From Marivita sp051859345 (GTDB lineage: Bacteria > Pseudomonadota > Alphaproteobacteria > Rhodobacterales > Rhodobacteraceae), in assembly GCF_051859345.1 (NCBI RefSeq), contig NZ_JBHYFV010000007.1:84480-148479 (forward strand): DNA of 64,000 nt, given 5' to 3'. The position numbers and the translations under genes were made by a program. The notes beneath the pieces were generated by a model that had not been told where the DNA came from, made no database searches, and saw only the letters and a list, made by a program, of their open reading frames with translations. This document shows, piece by piece, positions 53,104-62,186 of the stretch (position 1 is its first letter; each line of letters starts with the position of its first letter).

Positions 53104-53649
53104 TCAATTCTTGACCAGAAGTTTGGGCCAAATGAAGCCGACTTTCTTTTGATAATTCTTGTACTCATCCCCAAAGCTACCTTTCTGAAGCTCCGTCTCT
53201 TCTTTGATCGCCGAGTAGCAATAGACAAGAAGCAAGGTCGAGAAAACAGCAATGGATGAGATATGCGCGGTGCCCAGTGCGCAAGCGAACCAAAACGCGC
53301 AATAAGACAAATAAAATGGATGCCTTGTATATTTCCAGGGACCGTTTGTGATGATTCCACTCGTTTTCGAATCCGGATCAAACGCGAGCGCCAATCTCGT
53401 TTGTCTGCTGTGCTTTATGGACCAGCCAAAAAGCAAAAAGGCTGCCAGAATGAGTGCCAAAGCAACCACAGGAAGGTTCAGCCCAGTGACGAACGCATGA
53501 ATCAGAAATGTGAAGATCCCGATCAAGGAAAGAACAGAGATAACATACATACCCGCCGCGTACTTTCCCGACACGAAGTGTTGCTTCGTAGCGGCTGATA
53601 TCAGCAGGAAATATGCGAGCGCGATGACGCCGACGATGAAGTCTATCAT
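53104..53649 (-). CDS. ICMT/PEMT-like membrane methyltransferase
   Basis: 181 residues with about five transmembrane helices and the C-terminal family signature: GPWKYTRHPFYLSY, then EETELQKGSFGDEYKNYQKKV. The family uses S-adenosylmethionine to methylate carboxyl groups of isoprenylated cysteine in eukaryotes, or lipids in bacteria. Here it is the first gene of a two-gene operon with the FeeM-like synthase, so the carboxylate of an N-acyl amino acid is a plausible substrate. That is inference. ATG 53649 chosen; GTG 53676 is an alternative. Confidence 0.82.
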   Translation of the reverse strand: MIDFIVGVIALAYFLLISAATKQHFVSGKYAAGMYVISVLSLIGIFTFLIHAFVTGLNLPVVALALILAAFLLFGWSIKHSRQTRLALAFDPDSKTSGIITNGPWKYTRHPFYLSYCAFWFACALGTAHISSIAVFSTLLLVYCYSAIKEETELQKGSFGDEYKNYQKKVGFIWPKLLVKN

Positions 53650-54800
53650 TTTGGTTTCCAGTAGTGGGACCGTCACGGGATGTTTTGGCTGTGAGGCACG
53701 TTGCGCTCACAAGAACTCTTTAAAGAGGGTGGTGGAGGCCTTGGGGTTTGAGAGAGTTGGAACCTAGTTTACTAAGTACCGTCGAACACCGTGACTCAAT
53801 TATAGGGCGGTGTTCGTCGTCATTCAAGCAACTTTGGGCTGATTGTTGCTAAACTCCGAACAATCCATTTAGTCGGGCAGGCTCCACCTTGTCATCAGGC
53901 ATGTACAGCGCACTTTGTCCGGGCCATGGGTGAATTCCGGCATGTCATGCTAAGAAAACCAAGTCGCGGCAAAAGCGGCCTCAACATTACACACGCACGA
54001 GACCCGTTTGGAACACGAAAGAACAGGCTGACTGTCTAACCCAGATGTCAGAGGGATTCCAAGAGTATCGAGGCGGTTTTTTGCAACAAGGTGTGATTGC
54101 GGATTCAGGGGTAGTCGTGGCGTTGCTGCGTCAACTCAAATCCCGAAATCGTTAGTGTTGTGAAGCACTTGCGGTCTTATGGGTGACATAACACGCTGAC
54201 TCGAAACCAGGCCGTCGGTACTGGGATGTGCGCTTGCTCGGTCACAAGAAAGCAGATTTCCAAGTGCCGGCATTGCGCCGTGACGACCCGATTCCAGCTC
54301 GGATGAAGGTGGTGACCGAAATGCCGCAACTGAGTCGCCGTGCCGGTCGTGCATTTCGTAAAGGAAACGGGGGGACCCGTGGCCGGTTTTTTGCGATCTG
54401 GACGCCTTGAATCGGAGCACAACACTTCGGCGGTTTTCCGCGAGGCCCGGCGGAATTCCGCGTGGTATCAAGGGTGTTACGTTACGTTAGCTCGGCGCTC
54501 CTGCGACCGATCCAGGGTGAACACGAAGAGGCACCCCGCACGTCACGACTCGCATTTATGGTCACGCGACCAACCGTCTTGCCTCTGTAAGGCGCCCCGA
54601 AGAAACGCTGACCAAGTGACGCGGCATGACATGGACAGATTCCAAAAACTGCGCCTGTCACAGGCGTTTTCCTGACGAGGGCTCTCAACTCCCGACTTTT
54701 GTTCGATTTTTTCATGCCCACGCATCATGACAATTGACTCAGTGTGGGAAAATTGGGTCTTTACCAACACGGTAACTCTTTTTGGGATTTTTCTGGATAT
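53650..54800. other. Long non-coding, possibly decayed region
   Basis: About 1.15 kb without a believable gene. Frames are short and change strand, none has a ribosome site or recognisable domain, and codon use differs from the neighbours. The part around 54210-54420 keeps an open frame on both strands and may be a remnant of a mobile-element ORF, but I cannot identify it. No terminal repeats apart from the spaced inverted repeat near 53783 were seen. Confidence 0.55.
53783..53826. repeat. Spaced inverted repeat upstream of the methyltransferase gene
   Basis: Perfect 9-bp arms CGAACACCG (53783-53791) and CGGTGTTCG (53818-53826), 26 bp apart, about 135 to 177 bp upstream of the methyltransferase start codon. 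It may be an operator or a remnant end of a mobile element. Confidence 0.4.
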
Positions 54801-56660
54801 ATGGAAAATGAATTTGAACAAAGCCTTGCGGCTTCGCTGGCTTCACTGACTCCAATTGCCGGATTTGGAAACCTCACGGTGCCAACATCCGAAGCTGATC
54901 TTCTGCAATTGACCGTAGGAGAATATCTTGACCTGCTAGATCTCGCTGAACAGGCGCTTGTCACCTATCGGCCGCAAATTCAGGCACTACTGAGCAATCC
55001 GCAGTTTACTGCGGACCTTGATGCGGAGTCGCTTCAGTTTCTTCAGGACTGGGCCAGTGGCGATCTTGGCGTCGTGACGCAGGCCTTCGAGCAGATTCGC
55101 GGCGAACTGTCCGGCGTGCCCAGAAGCACACTTCTGATCAACGTAGAGGGGCTCGACGGGAACGGCGGAACCCTTGAGGACGATATTCAACTGGCATTTG
55201 CCGATGCCGAGGCGCGTCTTGCGGAATTGCTGTGGAGCCAGACAGACGGTCTTTTCACGTCGCCGACCTTCACGATCGACCCGGATACCGGAAGCTGGTT
55301 TATTCCGGGTGCCGGGGCGGCCGGGCTCAGCGGTACAACGCTTGTCGAATTGTGGACCCTTCTTGGCGAAGCGGCCGGCAGTGCGATCATTTCGTATTTT
55401 GACACGCAGACGGCGCTTGTCGAGCAGCTGATCAATGATGGTGTGTCCGTTGCTTCGTTTGCGCAGGCGGAAACAGCGGTTGAAGCGGCCTCTGCGACGG
55501 CACTCGAGGCCTTGCAAGGGTTCGGTGCGGACCTGACGGGGCAAGGTGACGTCGATCTTTCGGCATTCGAAGCGTTGGCGCTCGCGCAGTTCAACGCAAT
55601 CATCAATGCCATCACCGGAACCTTGCCGGGCCTTGAAGGCGCATTGGCCGACCTGATTGTAGGGTCGCGCAACTCTGATCCGACCTTTGTGGTCAATCTG
55701 GACGGAAGCGTCAGCGGATCGGATGAAGGCGACTGGTTCTATCTCAATGATCGACCCAACGTGTTCGACGGGGGCAGCGGACAGGACATTCTGTTCGGCT
55801 TTGGCGGCAATGACCGCTTGACCGGTGGCGCGGATGACGATTCCCTGTTTGGCGGCGATGGCAACGCGGATACGGCGGTCTATTCCGGACCGCAGGCGCG
55901 CTACACCGTACAGATCGCGGCTGATGGCGTGACCATCGTCGACCGCGCTGGAGGTGACGGCACCGACACACTCAGCGAGATCGAACTTCTGTCCTTCGCC
56001 GGGAGCGATGATTTCAACCTCGCCAATCAAATGGGCATCGCATCGCTTAGCCCGGACGACATCGCGACATTCGTTGAACTCTATATTGCCTATTTCAACC
56101 GCGCGCCCGATGCCGAAGGTCTGAACTTCTGGGGATCGGCCTTTGCCAACGGGTTTTCGCTGGAACAGATTGCAACGCTGTTCCTCGATCAACCCGAAAC
56201 CCGTGCCACTTATCCCGACACGCTCAGCACGCTGGATTTCGTGACACAGGTCTACTCCAACGTTCTTGGCCGGACGCCGGATCAGGCAGGGCTCGACTTC
56301 TGGGCAGGGGCGCTCGACGACAGTTTCGTAACCCGCGATCAATTCATTCTGGAAGCCCTCAGAGGGGCCAAGGTCGATCTTGGCCCGGAGGCTTCGCAGG
56401 AAGACATCACCCTTCAGCTTGGGGACCGCGCCTATCTTTCGGACAAGACCGATCTCGGCACCTATTTTGCCGTGATCCGCGGCCTGTCCGACGTGTCCGA
56501 TGCCAACACCGTCATGGATATCTTCTTGCGTGGAGATCAGGGCACGATCAACGATGCGTTCGAGGCGATCAACACCCTTTATACCGAGGCGTTGGGAACA
56601 GAAAACGGCGACTTCCTGATCCAGCTGGTCGGTGTGGTCGACGATCCTTTCGCAATCTGA
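54801..56660 (+). CDS. RTX-type secreted protein with DUF4214 domain
   Basis: 619 residues, acidic, no Sec signal and almost no cysteine, as usual for type I secretion substrates. A helical N-terminal region (about 1-295) of unknown function is followed by calcium-binding nonapeptide repeats (about 325-355, GGSGQDILFG, GGNDRLTGG, DDSLFGGDG), a linker typical after RTX repeats (ARYTVQIAADGVTIVDRAGGDGTD, shortened TVQIAADGVTIVD), and a C-terminal DUF4214 part (about 415-560, LYIAYFNRAPDAEGLNFW and VYSNVLGRTPDQAGLDFW). DUF4214 occurs in surface-layer and adhesin proteins. ATG 54801 chosen. Type I secretion genes are not in the window. Confidence 0.85.
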   Translation: MENEFEQSLAASLASLTPIAGFGNLTVPTSEADLLQLTVGEYLDLLDLAEQALVTYRPQIQALLSNPQFTADLDAESLQFLQDWASGDLGVVTQAFEQIRGELSGVPRSTLLINVEGLDGNGGTLEDDIQLAFADAEARLAELLWSQTDGLFTSPTFTIDPDTGSWFIPGAGAAGLSGTTLVELWTLLGEAAGSAIISYFDTQTALVEQLINDGVSVASFAQAETAVEAASATALEALQGFGADLTGQGDVDLSAFEALALAQFNAIINAITGTLPGLEGALADLIVGSRNSDPTFVVNLDGSVSGSDEGDWFYLNDRPNVFDGGSGQDILFGFGGNDRLTGGADDDSLFGGDGNADTAVYSGPQARYTVQIAADGVTIVDRAGGDGTDTLSEIELLSFAGSDDFNLANQMGIASLSPDDIATFVELYIAYFNRAPDAEGLNFWGSAFANGFSLEQIATLFLDQPETRATYPDTLSTLDFVTQVYSNVLGRTPDQAGLDFWAGALDDSFVTRDQFILEALRGAKVDLGPEASQEDITLQLGDRAYLSDKTDLGTYFAVIRGLSDVSDANTVMDIFLRGDQGTINDAFEAINTLYTEALGTENGDFLIQLVGVVDDPFAI

Positions 56661-56686
56661 ACCACACATCCCTGATCCTGTGACAG

Positions 56687-56706
56687 CGCGCCCCTCGACG
56701 GGCGCG
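56687..56706 (+). terminator. Intrinsic terminator after the RTX gene
   Basis: Stem CGCGCCC/GGGCGCG with a 6-base loop, followed by TTGTTCGTTT, 27 bp after the stop codon. Confidence 0.75.
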
Positions 56707-57000
56707 TTGTTCGTTTCAGACATCGCGATTATCGGCTTTGAGGTCACAGGTCTTGCCTGCGTACAACGTCTGACCAATGCGGGCCTGACCCCACGGGTTT
56801 TCAACAAGGGGCGCGGGATTGGTGGACGGGTCGCCACCCGCAGGGCCGAAGATGGGTTTCAGTTCGATCACGGCGCGCAGATGATCCCGCATGACACGCC
56901 AGACTTTCACGCGGTTCTGCAACTGGCAAAAACCGCCGGATTTGTCGCCAAGTGGGACATGGGTGATGAAAGTGCCCCCATGTCGGCACCCCCGGCATGA
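56707..57000 (+). pseudogene. Truncated renalase-like FAD-dependent oxidoreductase
   Basis: The frame encodes the N-terminal third of a renalase/amine oxidase-like flavoprotein: SDIAIIG, ACVQRLTNAGLTPRVFNKGRGIGGRVATRRAE (shortened NKGRGIGGRVATRRAE) and FQFDHGAQ. The FAD glycine motif is broken (GFEVTG instead of GAGMAG), the initiation codon is missing or reduced to a TTG inside the preceding terminator, and the frame stops after about 100 residues of an expected 300 or more. The rest is deleted, and ubiG follows. Confidence 0.85.
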
Positions 57001-57056
57001 CGGCTGACGAACCGTGCGCTATGTCCGGAGCAAACGCAGTTTGAAGGAGCGTTCGG

Positions 57057-57764
57057 ATGACGCAAACCCGGCGGAACAAGCTTGAGATATATGATGATGT
57101 CGCGGCGCATTGGTGGTCGGATGACATCCGTTGGATCCGCACCCTCAAGAACATGGTGCCGGGAAGGCTCAAGTGGTTTGACACGCATATCGACTGGCAA
57201 GGCAAGGATGTGCTCGATCTTGGCTGCGCCGGGGGCTTCATGGCCGAGGCGCTGGATGATCGGGGCGCGCGTGTCACCGGCATCGACCCCGCGAAAGATG
57301 CCATTGCCGCCGCAAGCGCACATGCTCAAGACGCGGGCAGGGACATCCGCTATGATGTCGGTCTGGGCGAGGCGTTGCCCTATGCCGACGCCAGTTTCGA
57401 CGCGGTGGTCTGTGTCGACGTCCTCGAACATGTGCAGAGCCTGCCCAGGGTCATTTCCGAAACCGCCCGCGTCCTGCGCCCCGGCGGGCTGTTCCTGTTC
57501 GACACGATCAACCGCACCCCGGTCGCGCGTCTGGCCACCATCACAATGGCCGAGGATGTGCTCAAGCTGTTGCCCAAAGGCACCCATGACCCAGACATGT
57601 TCATCAAACCGTCAGAACTGCGCGTCGAACTCGAAAATGCCGGGTTCGCGGTGGGCAAAATGGTCGGCCTCGGCCCGCGCGGGATCAACGGCAGAGGTGA
57701 TATTACCTTTGGACGGGTGCCGGGAACGATGATCATCTACATGGGCATCGCCCGAAAGCCATGA
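57057..57764 (+). CDS. ubiG: Ubiquinone biosynthesis O-methyltransferase UbiG
   Basis: 235 residues, class I SAM methyltransferase for both O-methylations in ubiquinone synthesis. Motif I is VLDLGCAGGFMAE (about 51-63), motif II region DAVVCVDVLEHV, motif III ARVLRPGGLFLFDTIN, and the UbiG C-terminal GPRGINGRGDI. It is shorter than E. coli UbiG by a few residues at the N-terminus and lacks the exact NWYVD-like start, so a related quinone methyltransferase is possible. ATG 57057 follows AAGGAG. Confidence 0.82.
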   Translation: MTQTRRNKLEIYDDVAAHWWSDDIRWIRTLKNMVPGRLKWFDTHIDWQGKDVLDLGCAGGFMAEALDDRGARVTGIDPAKDAIAAASAHAQDAGRDIRYDVGLGEALPYADASFDAVVCVDVLEHVQSLPRVISETARVLRPGGLFLFDTINRTPVARLATITMAEDVLKLLPKGTHDPDMFIKPSELRVELENAGFAVGKMVGLGPRGINGRGDITFGRVPGTMIIYMGIARKP

Positions 57765-58048
57765 CACACATCACCGCCTCCAAGCGCTTTATCGGTTGAC
57801 TTGCCGGTCTTTAGGCCCCATGTGCAGCCCATCGCCGCGCAGCCGCGTGAGCTTGCCGCACCCGCAGTCTTGGGCGCACCGGCGATACATGAATTCAGTT
57901 CCCCATCACGCAGGGTCCCTGACGCAGCACCAGACGGTACGGGGCGATCCCGTATTTTCTTAAGGTTCTGCGACACCCTCGTTTGCCGCGATGATGCGGC
58001 ACCATACCCTCCGTGTGCGCAATCGCATGCGGACGCAAAGGATACCTT

Positions 58049-59323
58049 TTGTCTGATTTTGACACCTTGGGCCTCAAGCCCGTTCTCCTCGCCGCTCTCA
58101 AAGACGCAGGCCTCACCACCCCGACCCCGATCCAGGACAAGGCGATTCCGCTGGCGATGGCGGGCAACGACGTTCTGGGCCTCGCCCAGACCGGCACCGG
58201 CAAGACGATGGCCTTTGGCATCCCGCTGGTCAGCCACCTGATGGACAGCCCCGATCGCCCCGCCGCGAAAACTGCGAAATCGCTGATCCTCGCGCCGACC
58301 CGCGAACTGGTGAACCAGATCGCCGAAGCGCTGCGCACCCTGACCAAGAAAACCCACCTCAAGGTGAATGTCGTCGTTGGCGGCCAGTCCATCAACAAGC
58401 AGATCCACCACCTGCTCAAGGGCACTGACATCCTTGTCGCGACACCCGGTCGCCTGATCGACCTGATGGACCGCAAGGCGGTCGATCTGCGCACGGTCAA
58501 GCACCTGGTGCTGGACGAAGCCGACCAGATGCTCGACATGGGCTTCATCCACGCCCTGCGCCGGATCGCGCCGAAACTCGGCACGCCGCGCCAGACCATG
58601 CTGTTCTCGGCCACCATGCCGAAACAGATGGAAGACCTCAGCAAGGCCTATCTCACCAATCCGCAGCGCGTTCAGGTCGCCCCTCCGGGCAAGGCCGCCG
58701 ACAAGGTGACCCAATCGGTACATCACCTGTCCGGCAAGGGCGAAAAGCCCGGCAAGCTGCGCGAGATCCTGTCGCGCGACCTCGACGCCCTCACACTGGT
58801 CTTCTCGCGCACCAAACACGGTGCCGAAAAGCTGATGAAGGGTCTCGTGGCCGACGGCTACAACGCCGCCTCGATTCACGGCAACAAAAGCCAGGGCCAG
58901 CGCGACCGCGCCATCAAGGCGTTCCGCGATGGTGACATCAAGGTGCTGGTCGCAACCGACGTGGCCGCGCGCGGCATCGACATTCCGGGCGTAGCCTATG
59001 TCATCAACTACGACCTGCCGGATGTGCCCGACAACTACGTCCACCGCATCGGCCGGACCGCCCGTGCGGGCCGTGAAGGCGAGGCAATTGCCTTCTGCGC
59101 GCCGGACGAAGCAGATCTGCTGCGCCAGATCGAAAAGCTGATGAAGATCGAGGTGCCCGTCGCCAGCGGCACGGCCCCCAAGGATCCGGTTGCCCGTCCC
59201 GCACAGCAATCGCGCGGTCGCGGTCGCGGCGGTCAGGGGCAAGGCGGCAAGCCGCGTCAGGCCAACGCCGGTGCCAAGCCCGGTGGTCAAAGCCGTCGCA
59301 GCCGGTCGCGCAAAGCGGCCTGA
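58049..59323 (+). CDS. rhlE: DEAD-box RNA helicase (RhlE type)
   Basis: 424 residues. ATP-dependent RNA unwinding, probably in RNA turnover or ribosome assembly. Q motif and Walker A QTGTGKT, Ib TPGR, DEAD in LVLDEADQML, SAT, and in domain 2 VFSRTKHGAEKL, ATDVAARGID and HRIGRTARAG are intact. The tail is Gly/Arg/Gln-rich (RGRGRGGQGQGGK), as in RhlE proteins. The start is most likely TTG 58049 (SDFDTLGL) because AAAGGA is at proper distance; the in-frame GTG 58013 has no ribosome site. Confidence 0.94.
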   Translation: MSDFDTLGLKPVLLAALKDAGLTTPTPIQDKAIPLAMAGNDVLGLAQTGTGKTMAFGIPLVSHLMDSPDRPAAKTAKSLILAPTRELVNQIAEALRTLTKKTHLKVNVVVGGQSINKQIHHLLKGTDILVATPGRLIDLMDRKAVDLRTVKHLVLDEADQMLDMGFIHALRRIAPKLGTPRQTMLFSATMPKQMEDLSKAYLTNPQRVQVAPPGKAADKVTQSVHHLSGKGEKPGKLREILSRDLDALTLVFSRTKHGAEKLMKGLVADGYNAASIHGNKSQGQRDRAIKAFRDGDIKVLVATDVAARGIDIPGVAYVINYDLPDVPDNYVHRIGRTARAGREGEAIAFCAPDEADLLRQIEKLMKIEVPVASGTAPKDPVARPAQQSRGRGRGGQGQGGKPRQANAGAKPGGQSRRSRSRKAA

Positions 59324-59344
59324 TCCCGGTCTGATGATTTTGCA

Positions 59345-59374
59345 AACGGCCTGCCACATCGGCGGGCCGTTTTG
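59345..59374 (+). terminator. Intrinsic terminator after the helicase gene
   Basis: Stem ACGGCC(T)GCC / GGC(G)GGCCGT with loop ACATC and a TTTTGCATTTTT tail, 21 bp after the stop codon. Confidence 0.75.
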
Positions 59375-59479
59375 CATTTTTGCAGGGCCGATGTGCATGA
59401 CCCAAGGTCAATGCTCCATCGCGCAACCGGGCACCTATGTGATACTCTGAATTCAGGCTGACAGACGGAGCGCGATACC

Positions 59480-59938
59480 ATGCAACTCAGGATCAACGGA
59501 ACCCTTCACGAGGTCGATGTCGAGGACGACATGCCGCTCCTCTGGGTGCTGCGCGACGAGCTGGGCCTGACCGGCACCAAGTTCGGCTGCGGCATCGCGC
59601 AATGCGGTGCCTGCACCGTGCACCTCGATGGCGTCGCCGTCCGGTCCTGCCAGACTTGGGCAATCGACGCCGAAGGTGCGGATGTCACCACCATCGAAGG
59701 TCTGGGCACACCGGATGCACTGAACGCCGTGCAGGCCGCGTGGCTCACCGAACAGGTCGCGCAATGCGGCTACTGCCAGTCCGGCCAGATGATGCAGGCC
59801 GCGTCGTTGTTGGCGGACAACCCCAGCCCCACAGACCAGGATATCGACGACGCCATGTCCGGCAACCTGTGCCGTTGCGGCACCTATCCGCGTATCCGCG
59901 CCGCCGTGAAGCGCGCCGCCCGCATGATGGAGGGCTGA
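59480..59938 (+). CDS. 2Fe-2S subunit of a molybdenum hydroxylase (IorA-like)
   Basis: 152 residues. Small electron-transfer subunit of the xanthine oxidase family. The plant-ferredoxin-type cluster is bound by FGCGIAQCGACTV and the following cysteine (VRSC), the second cluster by QCGYCQSGQM and LCRCGTY. It should partner the following Mo-binding gene. Two-subunit enzymes of this sort include isoquinoline 1-oxidoreductase and related aldehyde dehydrogenases; substrate here is unknown. Confidence 0.92.
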   Translation: MQLRINGTLHEVDVEDDMPLLWVLRDELGLTGTKFGCGIAQCGACTVHLDGVAVRSCQTWAIDAEGADVTTIEGLGTPDALNAVQAAWLTEQVAQCGYCQSGQMMQAASLLADNPSPTDQDIDDAMSGNLCRCGTYPRIRAAVKRAARMMEG

Positions 59939-59940
59939 TC

Positions 59941-62175
59941 ATGGGTCGCCTGAAAACCATCGCCCGCCGTACATTTCTCATTGGCTCCGCCGCTGTTGTC
60001 GGTGGCGTCGCCTTTGGCGTGTACACAGTGCGCAAACCGCACACCAATCCACTCACGGCGCAGGCCGGGGAGGCGGTTCTGACGCCCTACGTCAAGATCA
60101 CCGCTGACGGCATCACCCTCATCACGCCCCGCGCGGACAAGGGGCAGGGGGCGTATCATGTGCAGGCCGCGCTGATTGCCGAAGAGCTGGATGTTGACCT
60201 CGACCAGATCAAGGCCGATCCCGGCCCGCCAAGCCCCGCCTATTGGAACACCGCGCTTGCGGCGGAGGCGGCTGATTTCATGGTGCCCGCCGCTGGAATG
60301 ATGCACAACATGGCCGAAGGCGCCGTGAACAGCGTGATGAAGGTCATGGGCCTTCAGATCACTGGCGGATCGACCACTGTGCCGGACCAGTTCGAAAAAC
60401 TGCGTTTGGCGGGGGCATCGGCCCGCGAGACCATCAAGGCTTTGGTGGCCGAGCAGACCGGTGTTCCGGTCTCTGATCTGACAACATCCGCCGGCAACGT
60501 GATTTTACCAGATGGTCAAAAAATCCCCTACACCAGTCTCGCCGCCGATCTGGCAGAGACTGAGGTGGTGCAGGACGTTCCCCTCCGCGATCCGTCCCAA
60601 TGGCGCTATATCGGCAAGCCGATGCAGCGGATCGACATGCTGGCCAAGAGCACGGGAACACAGGATTACGGAATCGACGCCGCGGTGGACGGCATGGTCC
60701 ACGCCACGGTCCTGATGAACCCCGCACAGGGTGGCGGCATGGGCGATTACGACGCTTCCGAGGCGCTGAATATGCGCGGCGTTCAGGCCGTCGTTCCCAT
60801 CACTGGCGGGTTGGGCATCATTGCCGACAACACCTGGCGCGCATTCCGCGCGGCAGAAGCGGTGCAGGTGATGTGGGAAGACCCCGCATATCCTCTCGAA
60901 CAAGCCAATCATTGGGCAACGCTCGAGGCCGCCTTCACCCCCGACGCGCAGGACAGCCAGAAGCGCAATGACGGAGATGTGGAAACCGCGCTGGGCGACG
61001 GCGATATCCTCACCGCAGAATATCGCGCGCCCTATCTGGCCCATGCTCCGCTCGAGCCGGTCAACGCCATCGTGCGCGTCGATGACGACCGCGCCGAGGT
61101 CTGGACCGGCACGCAAATCCCGCGCTTCATTCAGGCCAATGTCAGCCGCATCACCGGCATCCCCGCCGACAATGTAACCGTGCATGTCCTGATGATGGGC
61201 GGCAGTTTCGGGCACCGGCTTGAAGACGAGGTGGTCAAGCAGGCGACCGAGATCGCGATGCAGATGAAAGGCACCCCGGTCAAGCTGACACTGTCGCGCG
61301 AAGAGGATATGCTGCACGACTTCCCCCGCCAGATTGCGATGGCCCGGATGCGGGGCAAAGTGGCGAATGGTCAGGTCGAAGCGCTGGATCTGGGCATCGC
61401 CATGCCCTCGGTCATGGCCTCGCAACTGGGCCGTCAGAACCAATCCGCCCCCGGCCCGGACAGCCAGATCGTGTCCGGCGCATGGGAACAGCCCTTCGCC
61501 ATTCCACACCAACGCGTGACCGGCTACCGTGCGCCGGAATTGGCGCCGATCAGTTCCTGGCGCTCGGTCGGCGCATCCTCGAACGGGTTTTTCTACAACG
61601 CTGCATTGGACGAGTTGATTGAGGCGGCAGGCGCGGACCCGATGGAAGAACGTCTTCGCCTATGCAATGATCCACTCGCGCGGCAGGTCCTGGAAGCCGT
61701 AGCCGAGATGTCGAACTGGTCCGGTATCGGCGGAAATGGAACCGGGCGCGGTGTGGCGCTGACCAAGTCCTTCGGCGTGCACTGCGCGCAGGTCATCGAA
61801 GTCACGGACACTGACAATGGTATCCGCATCGACACTGTCTGGGTCGCCGCCGAGGTGGGCCGCGTCGTCGATCCGGTGAATTTCGAGAACCTCGTGCAGG
61901 GTGGGGTGATCTACGGCCTTGGTCACGCGATGAATTCCGAGATCACCTATGCGGGCGGTGTGGCCGAGCAGTCGAATTTCGATTTGAACCCCGGCATGCG
62001 TCTGCATCAATGCCCGCAAATCTTTGTGCGGGGGTTGGAGAATGGCGACCGGGTTCTGGGGATCGGAGAGCCTCCGGTGCCGCCTGCTGCCGCTGCTTTG
62101 GCCGGGGCGATCTGGGCTGCGACGGGCACACGGTTGCGCGAGATGCCTTTCGGCAAGACGGTGACGTTTGTCTGA
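59941..62175 (+). CDS. Molybdopterin-binding subunit of a xanthine oxidase-family enzyme (IorB-like)
   Basis: 744 residues from ATG 59941, 2 bp after the 2Fe-2S gene. A twin-arginine signal (ARRTFLIGSAAVVGGVAFG, residues about 8-26) indicates export in the folded state, with the 2Fe-2S subunit carried along. Family motifs: AHAPLEPVNAIV, GGSFGHRLEDEVV (Mo cofactor), LAPISSWRSVGASSNGF and the catalytic glutamate in GIGEPPVPPAA. It is of the membrane-facing aldehyde or heterocycle dehydrogenase type. No cytochrome or FAD subunit follows; an AT-rich palindrome is 12 bp after the gene. Confidence 0.9.
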   Translation: MGRLKTIARRTFLIGSAAVVGGVAFGVYTVRKPHTNPLTAQAGEAVLTPYVKITADGITLITPRADKGQGAYHVQAALIAEELDVDLDQIKADPGPPSPAYWNTALAAEAADFMVPAAGMMHNMAEGAVNSVMKVMGLQITGGSTTVPDQFEKLRLAGASARETIKALVAEQTGVPVSDLTTSAGNVILPDGQKIPYTSLAADLAETEVVQDVPLRDPSQWRYIGKPMQRIDMLAKSTGTQDYGIDAAVDGMVHATVLMNPAQGGGMGDYDASEALNMRGVQAVVPITGGLGIIADNTWRAFRAAEAVQVMWEDPAYPLEQANHWATLEAAFTPDAQDSQKRNDGDVETALGDGDILTAEYRAPYLAHAPLEPVNAIVRVDDDRAEVWTGTQIPRFIQANVSRITGIPADNVTVHVLMMGGSFGHRLEDEVVKQATEIAMQMKGTPVKLTLSREEDMLHDFPRQIAMARMRGKVANGQVEALDLGIAMPSVMASQLGRQNQSAPGPDSQIVSGAWEQPFAIPHQRVTGYRAPELAPISSWRSVGASSNGFFYNAALDELIEAAGADPMEERLRLCNDPLARQVLEAVAEMSNWSGIGGNGTGRGVALTKSFGVHCAQVIEVTDTDNGIRIDTVWVAAEVGRVVDPVNFENLVQGGVIYGLGHAMNSEITYAGGVAEQSNFDLNPGMRLHQCPQIFVRGLENGDRVLGIGEPPVPPAAAALAGAIWAATGTRLREMPFGKTVTFV

Positions 62176-62186
62176 CCAGGCACGGA

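Noticed and set aside
54987..56837. 616-codon frame antisense to the RTX gene
   Set aside because: The forward frame has RTX and DUF4214 repeats; the reverse frame has no recognisable feature.
57737..59398. 553-codon frame antisense to the helicase gene
   Set aside because: All DEAD-box motifs lie on the plus strand; this is a shadow.
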